A stretch of 64,000 nt of DNA from the NCBI RefSeq assembly GCF_900091655.1, contig NZ_LT594621.1:1178001-1242000 (forward strand), read 5' to 3'. A program made the translations under genes and the position numbers. Positions within the stretch are counted from its first letter, which is position 1, and every line of letters begins with the position of its first letter. The notes below the pieces were generated by a model, which saw only the letters and a list, made by a program, of their open reading frames with translations, was not told the origin of the DNA and did not search any database. Shown here in pieces: positions 1 to 7,539 of the stretch. The stretch comes from Culturomica massiliensis. Its GTDB lineage: Bacteria > Bacteroidota > Bacteroidia > Bacteroidales > Marinifilaceae.

Positions 1-11
1 ATTGAATCAGC

Positions 12-911
12 ATGAAGCAAACACCTGAAATATCGATTATTACAGTTAATTACAACGGCTTCAACGACACCTGTGACTTACTCGATTCCGTACAGGAACA
101 CCTGCATACCCGTACCTACGAAATCATTGTCGTAGACAACGGTTCCCGGAAAAATGAGGCAGCCATGCTCCGGCAGCGTTATCCGCATGCCATCGTTCTC
201 CGGAGTGAACAAAATCTGGGTTTCGCCGGAGGCAACAACCTGGGGATAGCACAGGCTCAGGGAAAATATATTTTTTTGCTCAACAACGACACCTATATTA
301 AAGACGATAGTCTGTCCGCTCTCTGTGATACACTCGAAAACAATCCCGATATAGGAGCCGTAAGTCCGAAAATACGCTTTGCATTTCCACCTTACGCCAT
401 CCAGTATGCCGGATTCACCCCAATGACCCGCTACACCTTGCGCAATCATGCCACCGGATATGACGAACCGGACAAAGGGCAGTACGATATTCCGGGTCCG
501 ACGGCCTTCCTGCACGGGGCAGCCCTCATGTTCAAAAAAGAAATTCTGGAAGAAATCGGCAACATGTCCGAAATATTTTTCCTCTATTACGAAGAAATGG
601 ACTGGTGTAGCCGGCTGACCCGGCAAGGATACCGGTTGTGGTATCAACCTGCCTGCACTGTCTACCACAAGGAAAGCCGGTCTACGGGAAACGACAGTCC
701 GTTGAAAACCTATTATCTCAATCGCAACCGCCTACTGTATTCCTGGCGTAATTGTCCGGGAGCAGAAAAATGGATCGCTTTATTTTACCAATTGACGATA
801 GCTATTCCTAAAAATATAGTGTTAAATTTGCTGAAAGGAAGAACACGACAGGCAAAAGCCATTTGTAAAGGATGCATGGACTTTTTTTCATTAAAAAACA
901 AAAAGAAATAA
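12..911 (+). CDS. Family 2 glycosyltransferase (rhamnosyltransferase-like)
   Basis: Probable cytoplasmic glycosyltransferase adding a sugar to a lipid-linked surface polysaccharide. The 299-residue protein has a GT-A fold signature: NYNG at residues 13-16, DNG at 42-44 and the metal-binding acidic motif NNDT at 91-94, followed by the EEMDW block at 194-198 typical of WbbL/RfbF-type rhamnosyltransferases. There is no membrane segment. It is the first of a run of plus-strand polysaccharide genes and ends 1 nt before the next start, so they are probably co-transcribed; the cluster likely continues upstream of the window. Donor and acceptor sugars cannot be told from the sequence. Confidence 0.9.
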   Translation: MKQTPEISIITVNYNGFNDTCDLLDSVQEHLHTRTYEIIVVDNGSRKNEAAMLRQRYPHAIVLRSEQNLGFAGGNNLGIAQAQGKYIFLLNNDTYIKDDSLSALCDTLENNPDIGAVSPKIRFAFPPYAIQYAGFTPMTRYTLRNHATGYDEPDKGQYDIPGPTAFLHGAALMFKKEILEEIGNMSEIFFLYYEEMDWCSRLTRQGYRLWYQPACTVYHKESRSTGNDSPLKTYYLNRNRLLYSWRNCPGAEKWIALFYQLTIAIPKNIVLNLLKGRTRQAKAICKGCMDFFSLKNKKK

Positions 912-912
912 G

Positions 913-2085
913 ATGAACCTTTGGGAAATCATATACTTGATTGAATACATTTGCTGGATATTAGCCGCCGTAGCTGTCAGTTATCCGTTGATATTCACGC
1001 TGGCTTCATTACGCAAACGGGTATTCCATTATCCGGAAGCCCGGAAAAAACGTCGTTTTGCAATCATTTTCCCGGCTTACCGGGAAGACCGGATCATCGA
1101 ATCCGTAATCAGCTCGTTTTTAAGGCAGGAATACCCCAAAGAATACTACGATGTAGTTGTCGTATCCGACCACATGCAGGACAATACAAACGAACGGTTG
1201 TCCCGTTTACCGATTATCCTTCTGAAAGCCAACTATGAAAAAAGCTCAAAAGCCAAAGCGCTCAACTTTGCCATAGATAACCTCGATCCCAACAAATACG
1301 ATATCGTCGTCATCCTGGATGCAGATAACCTTGTCGAACCGGATTTCCTCAATGAGATCAATAAAACCTTTGAAGCCGGTATAAAAGCCGTACAAACACA
1401 CCGTACCGCTAAAAACCGGAATACGGAAATTGCCGTTCTCGATGGAATCAGTGAAGAAGTGAATAACTCGATATTCCGTCGCGGACATGTCAATTTAGGC
1501 ATTTCTTCTGCCCTTATCGGATCAGGTATGGCTTTCGATTACTCATGGTTTCGCAACAACGTTAAACACCTGCATACAGCCGGCGAAGACAAAGAACTGG
1601 AAGTACTATTGCTCAAACAACGCATTTTCATCGAATTCCTCGATTATGTATGGGTATACGACGAAAAAACGCAGGGAGAAAAAGGATTTTACAACCAACG
1701 GAGACGATGGCTGGCTACACAGATCGGACAATGGGGACGTGTATACAGGGACCTGCCCAAAGCCATCTTCTCCGGTAATCTCGATTACAGCGATAAACTG
1801 ATCCAATGGATACTCCCTCCCCGCCTCATTCTTTTCGGCGGAATCATCGTCATGGGAGGACTCATGCAAATTTTAGACTGGCCGCTTGCTATAAAATGGT
1901 GGGGACTGTTTATCATTATGGGAATCACTCTTTGTCTGGCCATACCCGATAAAATGGTCGATGAGGATTTCAAAAAGTCAATCAACAAACTACCCAAACT
2001 ATTTGTCATGATGGTACTCAATCATTTCCGCTTAAAAGGAGAAAATAAAAAATTTACGAGTACTGAAAAAGGGATTAACCCATAA
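913..2085 (+). CDS. Membrane glycosyltransferase family 2, processive type
   Basis: A 390-residue integral membrane glycosyltransferase. One N-terminal hydrophobic span (about residues 10-33) precedes a GT2 catalytic domain with DAD at 136-138, an ED pair at 225-226 and the QxxRW motif QRRRW at 262-266, the signature of processive enzymes such as cellulose or hyaluronan synthases. Two further membrane spans follow near 300-345. It may polymerise or extend a polysaccharide at the inner membrane, but non-processive relatives carry the same motifs, so this is inference. It lies 1 nt after the preceding glycosyltransferase and 22 nt before the next. Confidence 0.88.
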   Translation: MNLWEIIYLIEYICWILAAVAVSYPLIFTLASLRKRVFHYPEARKKRRFAIIFPAYREDRIIESVISSFLRQEYPKEYYDVVVVSDHMQDNTNERLSRLPIILLKANYEKSSKAKALNFAIDNLDPNKYDIVVILDADNLVEPDFLNEINKTFEAGIKAVQTHRTAKNRNTEIAVLDGISEEVNNSIFRRGHVNLGISSALIGSGMAFDYSWFRNNVKHLHTAGEDKELEVLLLKQRIFIEFLDYVWVYDEKTQGEKGFYNQRRRWLATQIGQWGRVYRDLPKAIFSGNLDYSDKLIQWILPPRLILFGGIIVMGGLMQILDWPLAIKWWGLFIIMGITLCLAIPDKMVDEDFKKSINKLPKLFVMMVLNHFRLKGENKKFTSTEKGINP

Positions 2086-2107
2086 ATAGTAGTAAAACGC
2101 TACGCTG

Positions 2108-3232
2108 ATGAAAATTGCGATTGAAGCCCAACGGATTTTTCGTCCCAACAAACACGGGATGGATTTTGTAGCACTCGAAGTCATTCGGGAACTGCAAAAA
2201 CTGGATACAGAAAATGAATATTACATCCTGACGGCTCCCGGTGAAGACCATTGCCTGACACCGACATCCAACTTTCATATCGTTGAAATCAAATGTCCCT
2301 CTTACCCGCTTTGGGAACAGTTTGCTTTACCACGGGCCATCCGGCGTATCAAACCCGATCTGTTGCATTGTACCAGTAATACAGCCCCTGTTTTTTGTTC
2401 CGTACCCCTGGTATTGACCCTGCATGATATTATATTTCTGGAAAAAAAGGCCGGAAAAAACAGTTCGTTCTACCAAAATATGGGACGGTATTACCGTCGT
2501 TTGGTCGTACCCCGGATAATAAAACATTGCCGGAAGATCATTACCGTTTCAAACTTCGAATGCAACCGGATCCGGTCGTTCCTGAATTTAGAGGAAAACC
2601 GGATTACAGCCATCCACAACGGTTACAGTCAACGCTTTCAGCCACTGGAAATTTCCCGGACACAAATTCAAAAATACCTGCCGGACGAAGAATACCTTTT
2701 CTTTCTGGGAAATACCGATCCGAAAAAAAACACGCCGCGAACATTGAAAGCATACAGCCTTTATCTGAAAAAATCGGCAAAACGGCTGCCTTTGCTGATT
2801 GCTGATTTAAAAGAAGACACAATCGACCGTATACTGCACCAGGAGCAGATAGAAGAAATCAAACCCATGCTCCGCTACCCCGGCTATATCCCGCACACAG
2901 ATCTACCGGCCATTTACAACAGAGCTTCGGTTTTTCTTTACACCTCTTTACGGGAAAGTTTCGGTATTCCTCTGCTCGAAGCAATGGCCTGCGGTACTCC
3001 GGTGATTACTTCAAACACATCTGCCATCCCGGAAATTGCCGGAAAAGATGCTCTTTTAATTAATCCGGAAAAGGCTGAGACCATAGCGAAAGTCCTCATT
3101 GAACTGGAACAGAATCCACTTCTCCGCCGGAAACAAATCGATTATGGCCTGGAGCGGGTAAAACATTTTTCCTGGCAACAAACGGCACACCAGCTACTGA
3201 ATGTCTATCAAGACGTCATCCAAAAACATTAA
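2108..3232 (+). CDS. Glycosyltransferase family 4 (GT-B fold)
   Basis: A 374-residue soluble GT-B glycosyltransferase. The C-terminal donor-binding domain carries the E-x7-E signature at E283/E291 within the run ending LLEAMACGTP, and an NGY motif near residue 171 fits the inter-domain region. The N-terminal half resembles Glyco_trans_4 acceptor domains. Its place inside the polysaccharide cluster suggests that it transfers a hexose or mannose-like sugar from a nucleotide donor to the growing repeat unit. The start ATG follows the preceding stop by 22 nt. The exact sugar cannot be inferred. Confidence 0.9.
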   Translation: MKIAIEAQRIFRPNKHGMDFVALEVIRELQKLDTENEYYILTAPGEDHCLTPTSNFHIVEIKCPSYPLWEQFALPRAIRRIKPDLLHCTSNTAPVFCSVPLVLTLHDIIFLEKKAGKNSSFYQNMGRYYRRLVVPRIIKHCRKIITVSNFECNRIRSFLNLEENRITAIHNGYSQRFQPLEISRTQIQKYLPDEEYLFFLGNTDPKKNTPRTLKAYSLYLKKSAKRLPLLIADLKEDTIDRILHQEQIEEIKPMLRYPGYIPHTDLPAIYNRASVFLYTSLRESFGIPLLEAMACGTPVITSNTSAIPEIAGKDALLINPEKAETIAKVLIELEQNPLLRRKQIDYGLERVKHFSWQQTAHQLLNVYQDVIQKH

Positions 3233-3316
3233 AGTATGAATAATACGATATTTTTTATCTGCTCTGTAATCATCTTCCGGACTCCGACCGGACACAAATG
3301 GTCCAGCCGTCAATCA

Positions 3317-3396
3317 TCGATTTTATCGGTTGTCCCCCCGGAATGCCCCGGAAAAATCAGCTCCGGACTCCGGGCATGCAGTGCCGATAAAATCGA
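3317..3396. repeat. 13-bp inverted repeat in the gap inside the polysaccharide cluster
   Basis: The 242-bp gap between two glycan genes (3233-3474) holds a perfect inverted repeat: TCGATTTTATCGG at 3317-3329 and its complement at 3384-3396, with 54 nt between. The interior is C/G-rich with repeated CCGGA motifs. It may be an attenuator or processing site in the operon mRNA, or a remnant of a lost gene. A 69-codon open frame across it (3236-3445) has no recognisable features and is probably not a gene. Confidence 0.5.
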
Positions 3397-3474
3397 CACA
3401 TCCGGAATGCAGGAAAAAGCCCCGTGTAAAGAAACAAATCGCTGAAACATTAAGATGCCGCAAAAAACAAGACC

Positions 3475-4098
3475 ATGCTAGCCAAACTCAAAAAAAAACT
3501 CGGGCATAATCCCCGCCTAAAGCAACAGGTACTTCACCTGCTCGTACATCCGGTAAAAACGCGCCCCCGCCGCTGGTTACGCCTGTTACAACCGTTCTAT
3601 CTGAAACGTTCGAAAGGAAGCATTATCTACGGTAATGTCCGTAAAGACCTCGTCCCGTTCAATGCCTTCCAACTCGGTGCTTATTCTGTTATCGAGAGTT
3701 TCTCGACAATAAACAATATGGTCGGTGCCGTAATCATCGGAAACCACAGCCGGATCGGCTTATCCAATACGATTATCGGACCTGTCACTATCGGGAACCA
3801 GGTAAATCTGGCTCAAAACATCGTTATCTCAGGTCTTAATCACAATTACCGGGACATCACACAACCGATCAGTAAACAAGGCGTTACGACGATCCCCGTC
3901 ACCATAGAGGACGATGTATGGATCGGCGCTAATGCCGTTATCCTGGCCGGAATAACGATAGGCAAACACGCAGTCGTTGCTGCAGGTACAGTCGTTACGT
4001 GCAATGTCCCTCCTTATTCCGTTTGCGCCGGCAATCCGGGACGTATTGTCAGACAATACGATTTCGAACAAAAAACATGGATAAAACCTGTACGATAA
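3475..4098 (+). CDS. Hexapeptide-repeat acyltransferase (LbH fold)
   Basis: A 207-residue left-handed beta-helix acyltransferase, probably O-acetylating a sugar of the surface polysaccharide with acetyl-CoA. Imperfect [LIV]-G-x4 hexapeptide repeats run from about residue 85 to 175, including IGNHSRIG, IGPVTIG, DDVWIGANAVI and IGKHAVVAAGTVV. The loop LNHNYRD around H123 matches the catalytic-loop position of WbbJ/NodL/maltose acetyltransferase-type enzymes. The N-terminal 60 residues are basic and hydrophobic. It sits 18 nt before the last glycosyltransferase of the cluster. Confidence 0.88.
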   Translation: MLAKLKKKLGHNPRLKQQVLHLLVHPVKTRPRRWLRLLQPFYLKRSKGSIIYGNVRKDLVPFNAFQLGAYSVIESFSTINNMVGAVIIGNHSRIGLSNTIIGPVTIGNQVNLAQNIVISGLNHNYRDITQPISKQGVTTIPVTIEDDVWIGANAVILAGITIGKHAVVAAGTVVTCNVPPYSVCAGNPGRIVRQYDFEQKTWIKPVR

Positions 4099-4116
4099 TT
4101 GTTTATACCCTGATCT

Positions 4117-5031
4117 ATGAATATCCCGAAAATCAGTGTCGTCATCCCGGTATACAATACCGAAGCCTATGTCGGTGAAGCCATTGAAAGCGCCAGAGAA
4201 CAAACCCTCCGGGACATCGAAATCATTGTCATCGACGACGGTTCTACCGACCGCAGTCCTTTCATCATCCGTGAACTGGCAAATACCGACCCCCGCATCC
4301 GGATCTATACCCAAACGAATCAAGGCGTATCGGCTGCCCGCAACAAAGGGCTTGAATATATCAAAGGTGAATTTATATACTTCCTGGACAGTGACGACCT
4401 GCTCGAAAAAAATGCCTTGGAACAGTGTTACCGGCAATGCATAGAGCAGAATCTCGATTTTGTATTTTTCGACGCACAAACAATCAACACAGGCAACTAC
4501 CATGCCCAGAATTACATCCATAAAGCCGAACAGGGAGTCAAAAAAGGAATTGAATGGTTCGACCATCAATTAGATACACACACATTCCGGACACCGGTAT
4601 GGCTTAACCTGATACGCACGGCCTTTCTCCGGCAATACCGATTGTCGTTCTACCCCGGAATCATCCACGAAGACGAACTGTTTTGCTTTCAACTATACCT
4701 CTACGCCGCCCGGGTCGGTTACATTCCGCAAATATTTTCCCGGCGCAGACTAAGAGAAGGATCGATCATGACCCGGAATTTCTCCAATGAAAATATAGCC
4801 GGATACCTGACCGTCATGAAAGAAATCAAACGGCTGCAACAAACACAACCCATACCCGTCCGGAAAATTATAGACAAATACTTCCGTACCACACTCAATG
4901 CTATTGTGTGGAGAGCCCACCTTTTACCGTCGGCTCAAAAACGGAAGCTTTTTATAACCTGTATCCGGGAAAAATATTTCCGTTACGTCCGTTTCCGGAA
5001 TTTTTTGGTTATGTTTTTAAAAACCGGCTAA
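4117..5031 (+). CDS. Family 2 glycosyltransferase
   Basis: A 304-residue GT-A glycosyltransferase with the classical start VVIPVYN, a DDGS motif at 40-43 and DSDD at 91-94, the nucleotide-sugar and metal site. The ED-rich segment HEDELF near residue 190 is a common catalytic-base region in this family. No membrane spans are seen. It is the last gene of the polysaccharide cluster and is followed by a strong palindromic terminator. Likely role: transfer of one sugar in assembly of an O-antigen or capsule unit; specificity unknown. Confidence 0.9.
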   Translation: MNIPKISVVIPVYNTEAYVGEAIESAREQTLRDIEIIVIDDGSTDRSPFIIRELANTDPRIRIYTQTNQGVSAARNKGLEYIKGEFIYFLDSDDLLEKNALEQCYRQCIEQNLDFVFFDAQTINTGNYHAQNYIHKAEQGVKKGIEWFDHQLDTHTFRTPVWLNLIRTAFLRQYRLSFYPGIIHEDELFCFQLYLYAARVGYIPQIFSRRRLREGSIMTRNFSNENIAGYLTVMKEIKRLQQTQPIPVRKIIDKYFRTTLNAIVWRAHLLPSAQKRKLFITCIREKYFRYVRFRNFLVMFLKTG

Positions 5032-5062
5032 TCCGAAAGCTGTCCGGACGAATAAACGGGTA

Positions 5063-5098
5063 TATAATATTTTGCCACATAAGTGGCAAAATATTATA
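5063..5098. terminator. Bidirectional terminator, 16-bp perfect stem
   Basis: Perfect inverted repeat: arms 5063-5078 and 5083-5098 with loop ATAA. The A/T-rich outer part gives a U-tract on either strand. It lies between the convergent glycosyltransferase and decarboxylase beta-subunit genes and overlaps the TAA stop of the latter. Confidence 0.85.
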
Positions 5099-6314
5099 GC
5101 AACGGAATAATCGTCGTATAAATTCCGGCAATAATAGCCGAAGTAATGACCCCGGATATATTGGCGCCCAAAGCGTGTCCAAGTACAAAAGAATCAGGAT
5201 TATCCTTACTTACCAGCTTTTGAGCCACCTTTGCCGTTGTCGGAACACAACTTACTGCGGCAATACCGATAACCGGATTGTAATTTCCTTTTTTCAGGAA
5301 ATACATGATATACCCTCCGATAATTCCTCCTATTCCGGATAACAACAAGGCTACAACACTCAAAATCAATAGCTTCAAGATAACAGGACTCATCAGCAAA
5401 TGAGCATCGCACAATACCCCCAACAACAATCCCAGCATAAACGTAGAGCCATACAATAACGGACCGCTCATAAATTCATACACATGCTTCATACTCTCTT
5501 TACATTCCCGGACTGCCACCCCTATAAACAATGACAAAAACAAAGGAGAAGCCACAGGGAACAAAAAGCACAATACAGCACATAAAATGACGGCAAAAGC
5601 CAACTTGACTTTGGGGGCATAGTTCTTAGGAACTTTCTTTTCTTCTATTTTTATGGCTCTGAAACGCTTGGGTACCAACAATTTCACCAGATAGGGGTAT
5701 CCTCCGTAAGTCAACCCTAAATACAGATAAGCGACAACCGTTATCGGCACAAATAAATGCTTCGCCAATACCAAAGAAGTAAACAATACCATCGGACCAT
5801 CTGCACCTCCGACCATTGCCACAGAAGCCCCTTCCTTCAATGTCAGTCCCATAGCCGAAGCAATAGGCAATGTGAGAAAAGTTCCCAATTCGGCACATAA
5901 AGCCAATAAAATACTGGCAAAGGGACGTTGGAGCAGATAACCGACATCCAGCAACGTACCGATCCCCATAAACACAAAACAGGCGATCAACCCGTTACTG
6001 AACGACAAGGTATAAATCGGCTGTAAAAAATCGATTTGCATAATATTCATCAACTCATCCGTATCGCTGGCCAAGGGATCCAGAAACAGATTTCCCAATC
6101 CGCCTTCCGGCATCATCAATGTACCGCAATTGATAGCAATCATACCCAATCCCATCGGAATCATAATCATGGGCTCGAGTACACCTTTCCAACCTAAATA
6201 AATCACTGCACAACCCAGAATAACCAAAGCAATACGTGTCACAGCCAGCAACCATCCGCCGGCGGCCATCGTACCGACTCCCTGGAACAAACTATAAAAA
6301 TCAATATTTTCCAT
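5094..6314 (-). CDS. Sodium-translocating decarboxylase, beta subunit
   Basis: Integral membrane beta subunit of the Na+-transporting carboxylic acid decarboxylase family (oxaloacetate, methylmalonyl-CoA or glutaconyl-CoA decarboxylases), which couples decarboxylation of carboxybiotin to Na+ export. The 406-residue protein has about ten hydrophobic spans and family motifs: FMGIGTLLDVGYLL near 115-128, GGADGP at 169-174 and, near the C-terminus, NPVIGIAAVSCVPTTAK and GHALGANISG. The carboxyltransferase alpha subunit and the biotin carrier are not in the window, so the substrate is unknown. A small membrane protein lies 29 nt upstream. Confidence 0.9.
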   Translation of the reverse strand: MENIDFYSLFQGVGTMAAGGWLLAVTRIALVILGCAVIYLGWKGVLEPMIMIPMGLGMIAINCGTLMMPEGGLGNLFLDPLASDTDELMNIMQIDFLQPIYTLSFSNGLIACFVFMGIGTLLDVGYLLQRPFASILLALCAELGTFLTLPIASAMGLTLKEGASVAMVGGADGPMVLFTSLVLAKHLFVPITVVAYLYLGLTYGGYPYLVKLLVPKRFRAIKIEEKKVPKNYAPKVKLAFAVILCAVLCFLFPVASPLFLSLFIGVAVRECKESMKHVYEFMSGPLLYGSTFMLGLLLGVLCDAHLLMSPVILKLLILSVVALLLSGIGGIIGGYIMYFLKKGNYNPVIGIAAVSCVPTTAKVAQKLVSKDNPDSFVLGHALGANISGVITSAIIAGIYTTIIPLL

Positions 6315-6343
6315 AGCAAAAGTAACCTGTAGGATTAAAGAAA

Positions 6344-6637
6344 TCAGATAGCTATTTTCTTATGTAACCTGAAACCGTTCCATATTTCATTTGCCTTATG
6401 CCGCAACTTCCGATAGATATCCTCGTGCATCCTTTCTTTCCGTGCAGGCCCTTCCACCATTACCGCCGGCTCCTCCGTCCGGATATTTCTTACCTTCAGT
6501 ATTTTCTTCCGGTAAAAATGATAATAATCCAAAAAATCAGCCCAATTAGCAATTGTTTTAATGATTGCTGCAACAAAAAAACCGATGAAAAAAGTCAATC
6601 CCATCATCCCCAATGTATACAATAATAAACTTGACAT
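6344..6637 (-). CDS. Small membrane protein, possible OadG-like gamma subunit
   Basis: A 97-residue protein with one N-terminal membrane span (about residues 4-30: GMMGLTFFIGFFVAAIIK) and a basic, helical cytoplasmic tail. It is 29 nt upstream of the decarboxylase beta subunit on the same strand and so probably in the same transcript. The topology matches decarboxylase gamma (OadG) subunits, which anchor the soluble subunits to beta, but I see no diagnostic sequence motif; the assignment rests on context and topology. Confidence 0.6.
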   Translation of the reverse strand: MSSLLLYTLGMMGLTFFIGFFVAAIIKTIANWADFLDYYHFYRKKILKVRNIRTEEPAVMVEGPARKERMHEDIYRKLRHKANEIWNGFRLHKKIAI

Positions 6638-6874
6638 AGCCCAATAATTTTAAAAATAAATAATTCGTTCAAATTGATTTTATGCCGGGAAATACATTTC
6701 ATCCGCTCAAGCTGTAAGCTCTCCGTCAGAAATGGATATCAGTTTCTTCCCGACAACTGAAAACACCCGACAGAAAACCGGAAATTTCCCCGGCTTACTG
6801 AAAGTTATAAACAGTGTAAAGTGAATTGCGGACATACCTATCCCCGGTATATATCCTTCGAAAATAAATACAGG

Positions 6875-7267
6875 CTAAATCAACAAACGCCGCAAGGTAT
6901 ATACAAAATACCGGTAGGACGTCCTCCCAAAACTAAAATGAAAATATTCTCCTTTGGAATTCTTTTCCACTAATGGAATATCTATTGCAGAAAGTACACG
7001 AATGGTAGATTGAAATCGCAATGTACGAAAAAAATTTCCTCCCCTCGAAGTAACGACAATAGTTGCCGGAATCTCTCCCAGATACAGATAAAATACGTCG
7101 AATTCCCTTCCGTCGGCACATGCAGTAACTGCATTTACCCCTGTTCCGGATTCCTGAACAGACACAAAATCCTCCAGTGAATTTATCTGATTTCCATACC
7201 CGGTTATTTCACACAAACCGAACAAGAAAAACAAACCGAACAATATGCCTGTCAAATACTTTTTCAT
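6875..7267 (-). CDS. Secreted protein of unknown function
   Basis: I do not recognise a family. The 130-residue protein begins with a signal peptide (MKKYLTGILFGLFFLFG, cleavage likely near residue 24) and continues as a small, beta-rich, basic periplasmic or exported domain with two Cys (one inside the signal region, one in VTACADG). It stands alone: 237 nt separate it from the small membrane protein downstream and the divergent sensor kinase lies upstream. The flanking gap 6638-6874 shows no other gene. Confidence 0.55.
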   Translation of the reverse strand: MKKYLTGILFGLFFLFGLCEITGYGNQINSLEDFVSVQESGTGVNAVTACADGREFDVFYLYLGEIPATIVVTSRGGNFFRTLRFQSTIRVLSAIDIPLVEKNSKGEYFHFSFGRTSYRYFVYTLRRLLI

Positions 7268-7512
7268 TGCACCACAAAGGTAGAAATAATATCAATGCCA
7301 TAGTCACAAATCGCACCCGAATATTGAAAATATTTTTATAAACACACCGTTATTATCAGTTGTTCTATTCGAATATCGCAATAATCTTTATTTGAGTAGA
7401 TTAAAAAATCAAAATGCAAAATTTAAAGTCCATAAATTTCATCCAAACAAACCGGCATACAGTAGGATTTTTCAACTGAAAAACATATATTATAAAATAT
7501 ATATATTTTTAT

Positions 7513-7520
7513 TATCTTTG
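7513..7520 (+). promoter_or_regulatory. -7 box (TATCTTTG) before the sensor kinase
   Basis: Exact match to the Bacteroidota -7 consensus TAnnTTTG, 19 nt before the ATG at 7540. No clear -33 TTTG is visible upstream in the AT-rich tract. If used, the mRNA leader is very short. Confidence 0.5.
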
Positions 7521-7539
7521 TATAATAAGAAAATTGGAT

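Noticed and set aside
78..668. 196-codon minus-strand frame across the first glycosyltransferase
   Set aside because: It is antisense to a clear GT2 gene with intact motifs and has no recognisable domain.
3236..3445. 69-codon open frame in the gap of the glycan cluster
   Set aside because: Composition is unlike neighbouring proteins, it has no domain, and it spans an inverted repeat; better read as non-coding.
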